Below, piece by piece: positions 12,022 to 25,092 of a stretch of DNA of 64,000 nt. The DNA is from Parachlorella kessleri (lineage: Eukaryota > Chlorophyta > Trebouxiophyceae > Chlorellales > Chlorellaceae). The number at the start of each line of letters is the position of its first letter. The first letter of the stretch is position 1. Made by a program: the position numbers and the translations under genes. Where the stretch lies: contig BBXU01001569.1 of assembly GCA_001598975.1 (NCBI GenBank), positions 38,094-102,093 of the forward strand, written 5' to 3'. The notes beneath the pieces are model-generated. The model was not told the DNA's origin. It did not search any database and saw only the letters and a program-made list of their open reading frames with translations.

Positions 12022-14694
12022 ATGACGCAGCTTCCCGAGTCTCCACCCAGCGGTGGACTTCGAGGATTCGTCTACTCTGCAGCAGTCTACTTTGGATTAA
12101 GCATCTGGACAGCTGGCCTCATCGCTGCCACAGCTGCCACGGTCGTGACCTTCTTATTCCTGCTGCGTGGGCATGTCTGGGCTATGATAGCCCTTGCCGT
12201 CCTGGTGAGTTTTCACCAACTTAGTTTCACCCTACACCTGTTTGCGCATACACAGCAGTGGCCTGCCCAGGTGTCACTTGAGCCATGCGCAGTTGCTTGT
12301 GCACTTGCTTGTCGGCCCCCGCCCCCTTGTTTTTGCACCACAATGTGTGAGCTTTGGTGACCCTGCCATCGCCCCCTGATGCAGATAGTCCTATGGACAC
12401 TCCCACTTGACATACATCCGCCGGTCTTCATTCAAAGGTGGCTGCGTTTCACTATGGTGTCCTCTGGAAAGTACTTCCCAGTGTCCATCATAGTGGAAGA
12501 CGAGGGAGCCTTCAAAGTGGGCGAGACATATGTCGTTGGTGAGTTGATTTTATCCCAAGGTCTGAATCATACCATCCTAGGCGATCAAGGATGTGAGGGC
12601 AATTGACAAGAGCAGAACAGGGACAATATATATATCAAACAATTTCGTTCCACTGGCAAGAGCTGGTGCCGGGTACCACCGTGGGAAGCTGCTACGATGA
12701 GACGGCAAGCTTTTGTGGGTCCCCTCCTGTTCAGGGTACGAGCCACACAGTGTGCTACCCCAGGGCATCAGTGTCTTTTCTCAGTACGCAAACGACCATA
12801 TACCGCCGGCGCTGCACAACATCAGGATCATGGCATCCAGCGCGGTGAGGACCTTGCTTGGTTTAACAGCAGGCGGCTCTGCAAATGTGCAGCTGAAACC
12901 GTCGTTCCTATACAACCGTCGTCCCTGAGTTATTGCCTCGTGCCTCGTAAAACCAGGTGCTGTTGCACCCAATTGTTGGGGTTGCCTACCTGCCACACCT
13001 TCATTCATTCCACCACGTGGGGAGCCTCTTGAAACTGTTGGTGCAGTGGTCTAATCTCCTGTTGTTCTCAAGGCTGGAGGTGTTTGCACAGAATTCTGCC
13101 GACAGTACGTCCTGACCACTGCAGGGCATTCCTCCGCACGTTCAATAGCCTGCTGTTGGCTTTGCTGTGCCTGCAGGGCTTCACCACAGTTGTGATGCGC
13201 CACCTCTGGTGGTGGCTTGGCTGCCGACCAGTCTCCCGGAAGGTTGGTAAGGTTGCCACATATTAACGACAATGTGGTACCGCACAGCTGACATAGAGGC
13301 TATCTGTAGGTGCTTGTGTTCATCACATAGCTGGCTGCCTGACCAGATGACCCAGGACATGCACGCCCCGCGCTTGAAGGCAATAGCCGCCAGTGTCAAA
13401 GTCTGCCAGGTGTAGTAAAAAGAGCACACCAAGACAGCTGGCTGCGGACTGCACACCTACATGATGCAACACCAAGCCTTCCAGGTCCTGATGAGACATG
13501 AGGCCCATGTCCTGAGGAGGGCCACTTGTCAATGTGTGCTGGTTGGGCGAACTCCCAAGCCCTTAGGGTGTTCCCACCGCAGGTGATCCACCAGCTGCTC
13601 TCAGAGGGCACCTCTGTGGCGCTGTGCCCGGGCGGGGTGCGGGAGTGCCTGTACATGGAGCGTGGAAAGGAGGTGGTGTTCTTGAGGCAGCGCAAGGGGT
13701 TTGTCAGGTGAGGCCATCTGGGCTGGAGGCTAAAGTACACACTGTGTAGGACTCTGCCACTTCTCGGTATCTGTAAAATGCCATCAGGTGGGCCTCTTCC
13801 AGCAGGCGTAAGGCATCGTTGGATTGGCCTCTGTGGCCAGCCACCGAGTGCCATCAGGACCACGCCCCTGTGTTGCAGGGGGCCATGCCAGTGTGTGTGC
13901 CAACATTGCGCTGAAGCCGCATTGGGTTGTGGGTGCATCAGAGGCTGTTAAAGGGAGGGTGTGTTGTGTCGTTGGTTCACCTGCTTTGTTTGGTCTTTGC
14001 TTGATTGGCATCCAGGGTGGCCAGGGACCTGTGCTGTATGCACTGCCTAGCTGCTCACTGTTGCCATCCATGCCAGCAACTATGCCTGCCTGGGTGTTTG
14101 CAGGATGGCACTGCAGCACGGGGCGCCGCTCGTGCCGGTTCTAGCCTTCGGCCAGACAGACCTATACGACTATGTGCGGCCGTTCTTTGATTTCCCCAGG
14201 GGCATCGTGCCCCGCCATATGTACGCCAAGTTTGCACGCAAGCTGGGGTATGCCCCCATGCTCATGTGGGGCGTCCTTGGCACCTTCATACCGAAAAAGG
14301 TGGGTGGCAGTATCAGCAGGAAGTCTGGCAAAAGTTGTACTGCTGCAGCTGCCAGCCAGTACTGCGTTGAAGTAGACTTCAAGCCTGGTGTGGCTTGCGG
14401 GCTGGCAGCTTACGTATTCAAGCACAGCTCACTGTGGCAGACTTCCATCAGTCCAGGTCTCGTTGGCCTACGCTTGTAGGACAGTACCTTCGCCTTGCTG
14501 AGGCTGCATGGCTCATGTTGCAGGTGCCTATGACTATCGTGGTTGGCCGCCCGATCCCAGTTCCCAAGCTTGAGAACCCTTCGGATGCCGAGGTAGCCAA
14601 GTACCTTGACCACTTCATCCACTCCATTCAACGCATCTGGGATGACTACAAGGAGAAGGCGGGATACAAGAACATGGAGCTGGTCATATATTGA
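12022..14694 (+). CDS. DGAT2: Diacylglycerol O-acyltransferase type 2 (DGAT2), 7 exons, about 334 aa
   Basis: DGAT2 enzymes join an acyl-CoA to diacylglycerol in the ER, the last step of triacylglycerol (oil) synthesis. Exons: 12022-12204, 12385-12538, 12735-12844, 13177-13242, 13583-13707, 14104-14299, 14524-14694. The N-terminus holds two close hydrophobic segments (about residues 15-60) that would form the family's membrane hairpin. Then come the HFP-like block (KYFPVSIIVED), the plant-type catalytic block EPHSVLPQG (around 115, replacing animal HPHG), PGGVRE (around 187), RKGFVRMALQHGAPLVPV and the C-terminal GRPI. Length is typical. The exon 4 donor is weak (GTTGGT); a better-looking GTAAGG sits 4 bases on but would break the reading frame. 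The upstream neighbour is on the same strand, the downstream permease is convergent. Confidence 0.93.
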
Positions 14695-15995
14695 CTCCCT
14701 GGGCTGATGTGAGCCTTACACATGCCATTGAAGAACGCTTGCAACAGAATAGCAGCAGCAGAATGTCAGGGATCATTTTGGACAGCACAGCCGCGGCTCC
14801 TCTGTGCCTCTTGGTGCTGAACACCTGGACTTGAAATGATGCTGGTAAGCAGAGTGGCGGCCAGGCCCAGTGGCCCACCCCGTCCGATGTGTTTTGTAGC
14901 TATACTTGCCTTGTACACTGCTGCTGCCCGGTTGCCGGTAGTGGGGTGAACCAGGGCTAGTTAGGCAAGTGGAGGTAGCACCGTCGCCTGCCTTGTGTTG
15001 TCCAGCAGGGCTCCCTTGTCTCCTGCTGTCCCTGCGCCCCCTCCTGCTTCCTGCGTGCCAGAGGACAGTAAATACCTAGCCCTCATGTCAGCTGGTAGTC
15101 CCATGGTCTCTGACACCTGCTGGCTGTGGCTGCTTATGCACCATTGATACCATGGCCTCTGTCGCCCATGATGGCTGCTGGCCTTTTGATATTTGCTGGC
15201 ATTGCTGTTTTGTTTAAGTAGCTGTGCTTTCCTTGTTCCGGTTGATGGCATATCCTTGCTCCTGGGCACATAACTTGGCTGAGGCAGCTGCAGCGTTGTC
15301 TGACCTGCAAACCCTGATGCCAAGGCCCAGCTACTTCCCATACATTTGGTAAAGGTGGCAGGTAGGAATGCGGATCAGAGAGGAGGTATGGGCAGTCTGG
15401 ACTGACAGGGCTGTATGCAGCGAAGCTTGGTGCCTTGCCTTCCATACATTCTCATGCTAGTTGTTACAGGTGGAACAGGGTGTAAACACTGTAATAAACC
15501 TGGAAACACTGTAGTAAGGATATAATACAGCGCCAACTGGTGCCACTTGTAGATGAAAAGCTGTAATAAACTAGGAATGGACCCTACATGCCCCAGTTGA
15601 GGAAGACTCTGACACAACTTCCAGCGACCTTAGAACAGCCGACGGGTCAGAGCTCCAGCTAAATAGCAGTTTACCAAAACCTAGTACCCGGCATGGAAAA
15701 CTGTTAAGCTACAGTAGAATGAGGTTAGGTTAGGCTAGGAAGGTTAAAGGAAGGGAATGGAGCTGCTTGGTAAGATACAGTTTGACTCAGTCCGTAGTAA
15801 AGGGAAGGGCTTCACAAACTTGCACTGCCCGCACCCAGCAAAGCAACGAGGAATGCAGCGAAGGGTAGGTTGGTGTTTGCAGGGTGAGAGTCTGTGATTC
15901 ATGCTGGCACGTAATCGCTATTAAGTCTCAAGCGCAGATGCCAAGGGCAGCAGCCCTCCCAGCCGCAAATCCAGCATGGCGAGGTACGTTCGGAA
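14695..15995. other. Intergenic between convergent DGAT2 and amino-acid permease genes
   Basis: About 1.3 kb of 3' UTR and spacer. Near 15480-15570 a short motif of the form CTGTAATAAAC recurs, containing TGTAA and AATAAA-like words, so this may be where the DGAT2 transcript ends (a long 3' UTR). A GGTTAGGTTAGG-like purine-rich patch lies at about 15720-15750; it is too short to be telomeric. No gene is seen. Confidence 0.35.
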
Positions 15996-18900
15996 TCAGC
16001 TAAAGAATTCAAAGTCTGTCCAAGAGACCACAATCTGTTGCACGCTGCCAATGAGTGCTATCAGCGAACAGACGAAACAGAAGATGTTGATCACCTGCAA
16101 CAACAGAGCAGGCCCTCTATAGTCAGCAGGTGAGCTGGTTCACAGGCAGATGCTGACTTGATCAGGGGCATGGTCAATTTATTATACCGCGCACTGTACC
16201 CCAGCTATGCTATATAAGCCCATGTTAACAGCCCCTGCCTAACCTAGGTCAGAGCCCAGGATGGCCAAGGCCAACACATGGAGATCACCGGGCACCGTAC
16301 CTCCAGCCACATCCGCTTGCGGGGGGATGGTTCGAACATCTTGATCCACATCTCAACCGGGTAATACACCGTTGTGGGCCAGAAACCAACAGCACCCACA
16401 AATCCTGCAGGGAGCAAGAGCAGCAGGCCGTGGTCAAGAGTTGCCGAGCACATGAGTGGTGTGTTACACAAATGGGAGTGGACCGCATCCAAAGACTCCT
16501 GCCTTGCCTGGAAAGCGGGTATCCCAACCAGTGATTGAATCTGATTCCTAGGTGCCAGGCAGTGGGTGGTGGATGCCATAGCAGGCTAGGAAGCGTACGT
16601 GGGTCATCATGCACCGCGACGGGGGTGACTCACCAATGATGTAAGAAAAGAAGGGCATGGCGATGGTCAGGAAGGTTATCAACGCCACATACAGCGGGCG
16701 GAACCAGAGACGGAAAGTCCAGCCCTGCAAGGTGGGCACACATCCTCTTTGCTTTTAGTAAGGGTGGCATGTAGGACAAACAGGGGAGTGTGAGCCTCTT
16801 CTTAGCTATGCCCCCATTGGAGAGCAGCATTTGTGGTGGCAACAGCATATCACACCCATGTCACAAGGCAGGTCAAGGAGTCAGCAGCACCAGCTGAATA
16901 GAGCAGCCCGCCGGAAGGGGGCGAGCTGTCAGCGGTGATGTGCTGCGCAGAGACCCAGAGACGGGTCTGCACTGGGGCGGGTATCGCACCGTGAACATCT
17001 TATGGCACTTGGGCCACCGCTTGGGGATCCCATTCTCCAGGAAGAAGAAGAAGGGCTGGCTCCACACTTGGTAGGCAGGCAGCAAGTGGATGATGACCTG
17101 CATCAAAGGAAGGCAGTTGGGGCATCATGTTGTTCTATAAGGGTGGCAGGCAGTGCGTGCATAGAGTGAGGGACGATCTCTACTGACAGGGCTGGATGCA
17201 GGTGTGCTTACGGCCTCATGTTGTGTGTCCACGTCAAGCTGAAAATGTCTAGCAAGCCCAGGCCTCCCCCTTGCATGGTGACCCAGCATCTGCCTATGGC
17301 CCTGAGGCTAGCACCTTCAGGTGCACCAACGAGCAGCTCCCCCGCCAAGGCTCCCTACCCTGGTTACGGAGTTACGCGGTTACATCACACAGTGGCTAGG
17401 AAGCACAACCGCCTGGTGCCTACCATGATATTGGCAGTGTCCACGAGCCAGCGGGGGGTCACAAAGGAGTTGAGAATGTTGCCTGCAAGCAGCAGCAACA
17501 GCAGAGTGAGTCGGCGAGTCAGGAGTGAGCGGCGCCTGCTGCATCGCGACGAGGCGCAGGCTGTAGAGTTGCCACGGCTTCGTTGGGAAGGCCAAAGACC
17601 ACGGACCCTGGCTGCTGCGCCGGCTTCCAAGCATGCGTCACTCTGGTGTTGCAGTTTCCAAGGGCAGGGCGATACAAACCCGCCCTGATCAAATGCAAGG
17701 TAGGGAGGGAACACCACAGCAGTGTGCACAAGAGTCTGAGCTGCCTGACTGTAGTAATGCCAGTGCCAGCCCTTACCAGCCACGTCATTGCCGTAGGCCA
17801 TGTAGCCGGTGATTGCCACCAGCATGTAGAAAAAGGTCATCACCGTCACCGACCTGCACACAGGTGGACTGTTGAGTGAACCCAGTATGGGATGGCCAGC
17901 TCACCCGCACTGGGAACCCTGCCATGGCCCTATGCAAGCAACCTTGACTTGGGAAATTTGGCGGGGACAAGAGGCACATGTACAGTAGGTGTACTGCCTC
18001 CTTTGAGATGATTACGCACCAGTTCACGGTCCGCCGCATCGCCTTGATGGGGCCCCCGGCGACGGTGCTCTTTATGGTGTCCTGCAGGACATCAGCTAAC
18101 ACAGTTCCAAGCTGTCCAGCTTTGCCGTGCAAAGGATCACACACAAAGCAAGTAGCACGGGGCCGCCTGATGCACTCAGCTAGGTCATACACCAAGTGCC
18201 AGGCCAGCAATACGCCCGCCACAAGGAATGCTGCCGGCACAAGTTGTGCTCACCTGGATCTCTGGTAGAATCATGGAGAAGCTATAAGCAAAGAGGATCG
18301 CTGCAGGTGGCAGCAGCAGCAGCATCAGGAGCAAAATGAATGAATACTTTAATATATATAAAAATGTGGCAGCAGGTGTTGATGAGTCCAGCTGGACTCA
18401 AAAGCTAGTGGAAGGCGCGCGTGCAGAGGACGCCAGAAAGCGTGTAAGGACCTCCAGAAGAGCAGAGGGTCTACGCAGCCAGAAAGGCAAGCATGGCCTC
18501 CCGGGGGCGGCAAAATATCTTACCCCCGATGCTGTTCATGATGCCAAATGTCTTGTCGCTGGTGGACAGCCCAGAGATGCCTTTCACATCACCGTGGGTG
18601 TTGCCTGCAACATTTGTATTGTATGTGAGCTATGTAGCAATCAGCTGTGTGGAAGGAGTAATGTCAACCACATCGTCAGCTGTGTAAGAGGGGTATCAAG
18701 GCAGGTTTTGAGTTGCGGTGCATGGCAGCCAAGAGCTGGCACAGCTTGTAGTGTGCATCCTGGCCAGACATGCTCTGGGCATGCCATGCAATTCCTTGCG
18801 ACGTCGACAATTGCAATGTGTGACATGTGGGTGGACTGTGCAATACAAGGCAGACGACCCGCTAAACCCAAAGCAGGGTATGAGCCCCAGGCTTACCTTC

Positions 18901-21542
18901 AGCGATGGCGCGGCCGATGGAGATGCAGCTGTAGCAGAAGCTCATCAGAGCACCCACGACGCACGGCCAGATAGAGCTGCAGACAGATGCAACAAGGTCG
19001 CATGAGGCAGGCAATGAGACAGTCCAGCCGGTCACTTCGAGAAGCATGTGCCACCTGCTATGCAACCCCCGTTTGCATCCAAACTTCTGCAGCGTCTACT
19101 GGCCAGCAGCGCTTACAGCTGAGAGTGCTAGGTTAACCCACAACAAATGCACACACCTGTCCAGGTCGGGAATGAAGCTGAAGAACACTTGCATGGCCCT
19201 GCACAGCGGGGAAGACCAGACCATAAAGCAGCTGCTGTGGCAGTGGATGGGCAGTGGTAGCAGTGGGCAATTGCTCACCCAACAAACGCTCAGTGCAAGC
19301 ATCAACAGCCATGCGCCAAGGCCTCTCCCTCTCAGCTGATGACAGACCCTGCAAATGGGTGTCCAAAGATTGCTTTGCTGATGCAGCCAGTACACTGCCC
19401 CACAAATGTGTGGGGTTGTACATGGGACCTACCCATGGAGGAGTGCCCACTTCCAGAACTGCCAGTCGCAGGCTCCTCCAGTCTTGCCGTTGCCCTCGCA
19501 GACTGAGATGGCAACGTTCCTGCGGGAGCACAGCGCGCCCAGCAGGGGGTGCTTGGCCTGCATGGAGACCTGACTTGCACAGATACATTGTGCCCAATGG
19601 CCTTTGCAGTCAACAGGCTTTGGGCTTACCATGTGTTCTTGAATACCAGGGGGCGTGTGGGACTGTTCTCTGCTTAGACAGTGCCACGCCCCAAGGCTCC
19701 GCTGCCAGCCAGCCAGCAAGAGCAGTCAGACTCACTGCATGGCGTAGGTTGACGTGATGGAGTAGGCGAGCGCAGTCAGTACCAGGTTGCTCTGCTGCAG
19801 CCTGCACCACAGGAGGCAGCACGCGCCTGGTCATAGTCAGTCGTCAGTAATCCCAACAGCGACATGGGGGTAGACTGACATGCTGAAGCAAAGGCTGGGC
19901 GATACAAAAAGTGCTCCCCCACAGCCAGAGGCACTGCCATGCCAAAGCCAGCAATGTTCCCGCCCAATACACGACTCAAACCAAGCCAAAGGGGTGAGGG
20001 TTTCTCCACAGCACCCGCTGCCTGCTGCACCCCTGGCCCGCGCAGCATTTAACCCACACCGGCAGCTCACCAGGCGATGATGATGCCGTGCTTTCGGCCC
20101 ATGATGGCCTCCACCACTTCAATGTACGTGCGTTGGCGCTTGCCATTCACGATGTGGCAGTCGGCCAGCAGCTGGGAGGTGTAGAGGGTCAGCCAGGAGA
20201 AGATTATGAGGCAGATGATGCCGCCGGGCCAGCCTGGATCGGACACCGTGACAACCAGGTCAGACTGCATACATCTCCTGTGCACACTGTTGCATCCTCA
20301 CTCACATTGCCACTCTCACATGAAAGCAGCTGCAGTAGTGGGTGATCTCTCCCTGTGCGGGGACGCAATGGCATGCGCAACGGTTCTCTCAGCTACCATT
20401 CGACCCATGGCAGGGCTGCCAAAAGGAAACCCCCTGGGAGGCAGAGGCCCTTTCCTCTTACCTAGCATGGCGATGGAGTAAGGCAGGCTGAGCACGCCGC
20501 TGCCAATGACTGCACACAAACACACTCATGAATGTCACCCCCATGGTCATCTGCTGCATATCCTCAGTATCGTGCTGCATATCCTTACTATCCACAGACA
20601 CTGCAGGGTGAATGGGGCAACATCGGATCCGCAACCAGCATTTCAAGCCCACCTGCAGTGATGACCAGGTAGAAGCTGGACCAGCTCCCACCTGCACAAG
20701 GCACCCTGAAGATCACTCGTTGTGCTAATTTTCTTCTTGACTTTCTTGTAGCAGGGCAGCGACAAGTGGGGCTGGGTGCCACCCAACCGCCGCCTGCCTA
20801 ATCCCTGGTTTGCCCACCGGAGACAATGTCGCTAGTTTGTGTCCTTGACATAGGTAAGCCGCCCCTTCCGGGTGCCATGTCAGCAAAGGTTACCGGGAGG
20901 CAGGTCCGCCCACTCCCCCAAAGTAGCAAACGCACTCCTCCTCCGTTACTCACCGCTGCGAGTGACCCCATCCTCTAGCGTGTAGTCCACTCCGGCAGTG
21001 CCACGTTTCACAGAGTAGCCGGGCAGGGCCTTGCGCTTGGGTTGGGTCTCCCCTTCTTCCACATCCACAACCCCTGAACACCATACCAGCAGCACAGCCA
21101 GGTGGGCAACCTCTCCACGCGGCTATAGGCTACCACAAAAGGCTGTGTATCATTTTCTGGCCCTGCTGAACCTGCTCGAGCAGCAGGAGACCCTGCCACG
21201 GCAAGAACCCCTTTGTGCTAGGGCTTGCATGCCGAGGAGTTGCCTACGACACCACACCCGTCGCTTCTGCTCGAGCATGTTGCAACCAACAAACACTTTA
21301 TCCTCGCAATACATAGCGCCACACTGTGCTATAGGCAGGCTGTATCGGAACCTAGTTGCGACAGCAATGCAAGTTCCGGCCCGTCACGACATTTGGTCGA
21401 ACACTACTGCTCCAAAAAGCCAGTAGAAGACTAGCAAGACTGTCGAAGGCGGAATACTACTCGACCGGTCCTCATGCTGGTCCTTACCGGGCTGGGTCTC
21501 TACCTCCTTGTCCACTTTGTCTGTATAAGTTTCAGTTGCCAT
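15996..21542 (-). CDS. Amino-acid permease, AAAP/AAP family, 18 exons, about 475 aa
   Basis: A proton-coupled amino-acid transporter of the AAAP (auxin/amino-acid permease) family, expected in the plasma membrane or an endomembrane. Exons (minus): 21542-21488, 21073-20954, 20691-20653, 20509-20462, 20233-20071, 19801-19736, 19519-19433, 19198-19157, 18976-18897, 18604-18524, 18300-18254, 18081-18020, 17853-17777, 17482-17424, 17097-16990, 16724-16634, 16404-16301, 16094-15996. They total 1428 nt in register. A short acidic cytosolic N-terminus is followed by the TM1 signature VIGSGVLSLPYSIAMLG. Then come IICLIIFSWLTLYTSQLLAD, GAMQVFFSFIPDLD, ALMSFCYSCISIGRAIAEG, AILFAYSFSMILPEIQ, MTFFYMLVAITGYMAYG and GFWPTTVYYPVEMW, all in AAP order; 10-11 membrane spans. 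Length matches plant AAPs. Very small exons (39-48 nt) are notable. Substrate range cannot be read. Confidence 0.92.
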
Positions 21543-22314
21543 GGTTGCATTCAATCCCCGAGACTTCAGGTAACCTGGCTGCGCAAACCTAATGAACTAG
21601 ACTCGATCGGTGGACTACGTAGCCCCGCCAGCTGGCGCGCCTGCTGGGCCAAGTCAGTACAGATTTACGCGCTATCAGTTGTCGAGTAGATAGATTTCCA
21701 ACCACGCTCCATCAACATGATCATTATCTGTTTCTTTGAGTTATAAACCCACCCCAGATGCCAAGAACATCACAGCAAGAGTACAACGACTTGAATTGGG
21801 CACGTCTAGCGTGCTACATGCAGTGCACATACTGGGCAGCTACAAAAAGAGGCACAGCAGAAGCGTGCCTGGGCCATACACGGCAGTGAGGCCTTACTGG
21901 CTGTCCCGACGCCAGGTAGAAGGGCACCAGGAGGAGCACTGTCAGATGGTACACCGCGAACATGAGTATCTAGCAAAGGGTAAAGAGGAGGCAGGGGAAG
22001 AAGCAGTGCCGCAGCATTCCTCCAGTGGAGGGCGCCTTCCATAAACCCACTGCAGCTCAGCTGGCCCTGCGGCCAGTGCGCCCCAAGCCAGCAGGCAACC
22101 AGGACCCAGACTTCATCAATGCGATGTGGGACAAATGTCCAAGTCCTCTCAACATGCACCCACCCGTGCCCGGCACCCGCCCGCCCGCCCGCCACCTCTA
22201 AAAGGCTAATGGGTCATGGTAAGGGTAGCAGGCCGTGCGAACACAGAGGAGGTGGGGCCGAATTGGAGCGCTGGGCTGGATGCTCCCGGGTGTGCCTGAG
22301 GTCTGGCTGCTGGG
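21543..22314. other. Intergenic: permease promoter and RRP41 3' UTR
   Basis: 772 bases between two minus-strand genes. One 129-codon open frame (22195-21806, minus) is Leu/Cys/Pro-rich, shows no splice or family signal and looks like chance. A CCCGCCCGCCCGCC-type run at about 22176-22192 is simple sequence. Nothing else is supported. Confidence 0.35.
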
Positions 22315-24659
22315 TTACGTCCGCCCAGCCACGACTGGCATCCGCGCCAGCGCCAGGTGTTGTGTGTGCTCCAGCAGCCGCTCCCTCATGAAGGCGGACA
22401 CTGCCTTGCAGCCAGCAATGGCCAGCCCCATCACCTCCTCGAAAGTCTCGATTGCAAGCCGGTTGTCGGCTTGGAGCAGCACCACCTGAAGCAGCAGCAG
22501 GTATGGCTTGAAGGAATCTGCTACTTAATTTGCATGGTTAACTAGCAACCGGCTGTCCAGCTACCCGGCTGTCTCCCTTGGCCAGCCTAGCCTGGAAATA
22601 CACAAGGGCGGGATGTAGGATAAATCGATTGATAGGAAAGGAATGGCTGTTGAGGTAGCACATGGCACCTCCAGTGCCCCAGCTGCGTACGTAGGTGTAC
22701 ATAGCTAGGCTGCATTACGGGATGACTTGCTGACTGCTGCCCATGCTGCCACGCACTGCAGCATGGCCACTTGTGCATGTGAGCTTCGTGGACCCAGGCA
22801 CCCACCCGGCAGCAACTCTCAGCAGATGATACGCCAGCGCGTGAGGAACACTTGGCGCTCTACAACTACCTGTCACGCAAGCTGCGCAACCAAAACCTAT
22901 CCCAAGCTGGCGCTGGCACGCCTCGCAGTACGCTGGGTGTACAGCCTTTGCAACAAGCGAGCCATCCGGCAGCCGCGGCGGGCCGGCCGCAGCTCTGAAA
23001 CGCACCTTGTCCAAGTTAGGCTGCACCGCCAGCACCACATCCGGCCCACCCCCCGAGTCCTCCAAGTAGTTCAAGTCCAGCAGGGGTGTTGACTCAAGGT
23101 AGCCAGCTGCACACGAGCCCAGCATGTCCCGCATCGGCACGCCGGCGTCTGCCAGCGCGAGGAAGGCTGCATTGATGCAGGCGCACCGCGTGCCTCCATC
23201 AGCTTGCAGCACCTGCGAGACGGCCGGGTATCCTGGTGTCTGACATTTGTCATAAGATCATGTGAGGACTCTCGCGCCTCGCAATCATAATGCGTACAAC
23301 AGATTTCCTAACATCCTCGCCATTTTTTGCACGCAGCTGCTGCAATCCAGCCATGGTTCCTTGATGCGGCGACTCTCCCATGGCGCCTGCCCGCTGCACA
23401 AACGCACCCTGGCCTACAGGGGGGCAGGCCCTTCTCCCACTCCGGATTGTCAAACTACAGGTGATTATGTTGGCCACCCGCCGGCCAGCATAGTCCTGCC
23501 TGCCCCCGCCCCCCTCCCTCCCGCTGTGACCTCCCTCCCACTGCCCCCAGCGCCTCCCCAACTTTGCACACCTGCACATACACATCAATCTGCGACCGCG
23601 GCAGCAGCTCCCGCATGATGGTCTGCTCGAGCGTGTTTCTGATCACCATGGAGAGCTCTGTGGACCGCCGGTCCGTCTTGCCACGCTTGCGTCGCTCCCC
23701 TGCAGGGGAGGGGGGGGGAGGGGGGGGCTCTGGGGGTCATAACACGACTACTAGCGGTCGTCTGATACACAGTGCACCCCAGCCCACCTGGGTGCCTTGC
23801 CAGCTGGGGTGCACTGAGCACAGGTGGACCTTAGAACAAGGACACATCCCTCTTGCAAGCCACAACTACACAGCGTGGCTAGATCCAGCTGCAAATCACC
23901 GGCAATATGCCCTCTGCCGGCCCCAGGTGAGGTATGGCTGCCTCACTGGACCCACCCATCTAAGTGCAAGCAGTAGTCATTCTGCACACTTTCTCCGCAC
24001 AGCCAACTGAGAGCGTAGGCACACTGCTCAGGAGCCCTTGTGCATAAGTTTGGAACCTCACAGCAGCCCCTTGCGGGCTCATTTAGCTTACCCGCCCAGG
24101 GCATTCAGAATAGACAAGAGACCATGGAACTTCGTACAGGACTGGAGTGGAGCTAGTGGGGCATCGGTGCGCACCTGTGCTAAAGGCTGCCATGGCATAC
24201 TCGCAGCGAACTATGGCGCCGGTTGTGTCAAGCTGGGAGCGCTGCGAAACCTCCTTGGGACCAAAAACTGCTGCCAGCACCTACACACAGCAGAACACAT
24301 TCTGCATTCAGCCCTGCCCGTCCAGTCCAGCCCAGCTCTACTCCCTGTTTGCACTACCTGCCACCCATGCTAAGAACAGCGTACAGCGTGGCTGGAGCAG
24401 GCAAGGCAAGGCACAACATGTATGTTTGGTGCAGTTTGTGTGTTGCCTGGGTTGCTTACCTTCGTGTTCCCCATCTCGAACACTGCGCTGCCATCCGCAG
24501 ACTGAAGCACTCCCAGTTCGCATTTAAGCTGTCGTAGCTCCTTTGGTCGCCTTCCATCAAGCCTTAAACCTGCAAAATATAGCTCGCTTCCTTTGGTTGA
24601 GCCCGACGCTGGACGACATGCATGACTTGCAACCTACCTTCGGGACTGATAAATTCCAT
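22315..24659 (-). CDS. RRP41: Exosome complex subunit RRP41 (RNase PH fold), 6 exons, 247 aa
   Basis: RRP41 is one of six RNase PH-type ring subunits of the RNA exosome, which trims and degrades RNA from the 3' end in nucleus and cytosol. Exons (minus): 24659-24638, 24569-24460, 24280-24175, 23699-23572, 23212-23006, 22485-22315 (744 nt). Signature blocks: GLRLDGRRPKELRQLKCELG, GNTKVLAAVFGPKEV, ERRKRGKTDRRSTELS, LLPRSQIDVYVQVLQADGGT followed by RCACINAA, and a C-terminal helix (FEEVMGLAIAGCKAVSAFMR). It keeps DGGTR, where animal EXOSC4 has DGGTY; the Arg binds phosphate in active RNase PH enzymes, and plant RRP41 is known to be phosphorolytic. Length equals the family's. It is divergent to the LamG gene, 433 bases apart. 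Confidence 0.95.
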
Positions 24660-25092
24660 CTTGCCTTACATTTCTTGTCACTAGACCCAATGTCGTTTCC
24701 AAGACAGAGGTGGAAGTCGAATTGATGAGAGTTGCGCCCTGTAGGGGGTTGTTGAGGGGTTTCCTTATAATCATGCTATAATGTGCCGTTGGTGGGGAGG
24801 GGCTGTGTGAGGCAGGCAAAACACTGTTTGGCAAAAGTTGGGAACACATGAGCTGGTCCTTCATCACCGTGCCAGTGGCTGTAAAAGAGGAAGCTCGCAT
24901 GCTTCTGTCTTGGCAGGGCCAATGGTTTGGCGGGAGCGAAAGTAACCATCCTTTTTCTTCCATTACATCCCTTCCCACGCCCGTGCGGTTTTCACCTAAC
25001 CTTAACAGAGTTGTTCCTTTGGAGGAGGCACCGAGAAGGTCCCTTGAAGTAGCGCCAAGGCCGTGCTCTGGGCTGGCTGCCTCACGGCAGTC
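24660..25092. promoter_or_regulatory. Divergent promoter region, RRP41 / LamG gene
   Basis: 433 bases between opposing start codons (24659 minus, 25093 plus). It must contain both 5' UTRs and promoters. A TATAAT-like AT-rich patch lies at about 24765-24782 but is not proven to act. Layout evidence only. Confidence 0.35.

Noticed and set aside
13243..13252. Stronger-looking donor GTAAGG in the DGAT2 gene, 4 bases after the chosen one
   Set aside because: Using it puts the next exon (VIHQLLSEG) out of frame; the weaker GTTGGT donor keeps the family sequence.
15720..15755. GGTTAGGTTAGG, telomere-like
   Set aside because: Only about two units and different from the usual green-algal TTTAGGG; an ordinary purine-rich patch.
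19560..19600. Alternative acceptor giving a longer permease exon 7 (HQVSMQAKHP...)
   Set aside because: The frame would fit, but the acceptor CAAG is poor and the extra 22 or so residues do not suit the AAP alignment; the CCGCAG acceptor gives the right spacing.
21806..22195. 129-codon minus-strand open frame
   Set aside because: Leu/Cys/Pro-rich, sits in the 3' flank of RRP41, with no homology signal or splice sites that extend it.
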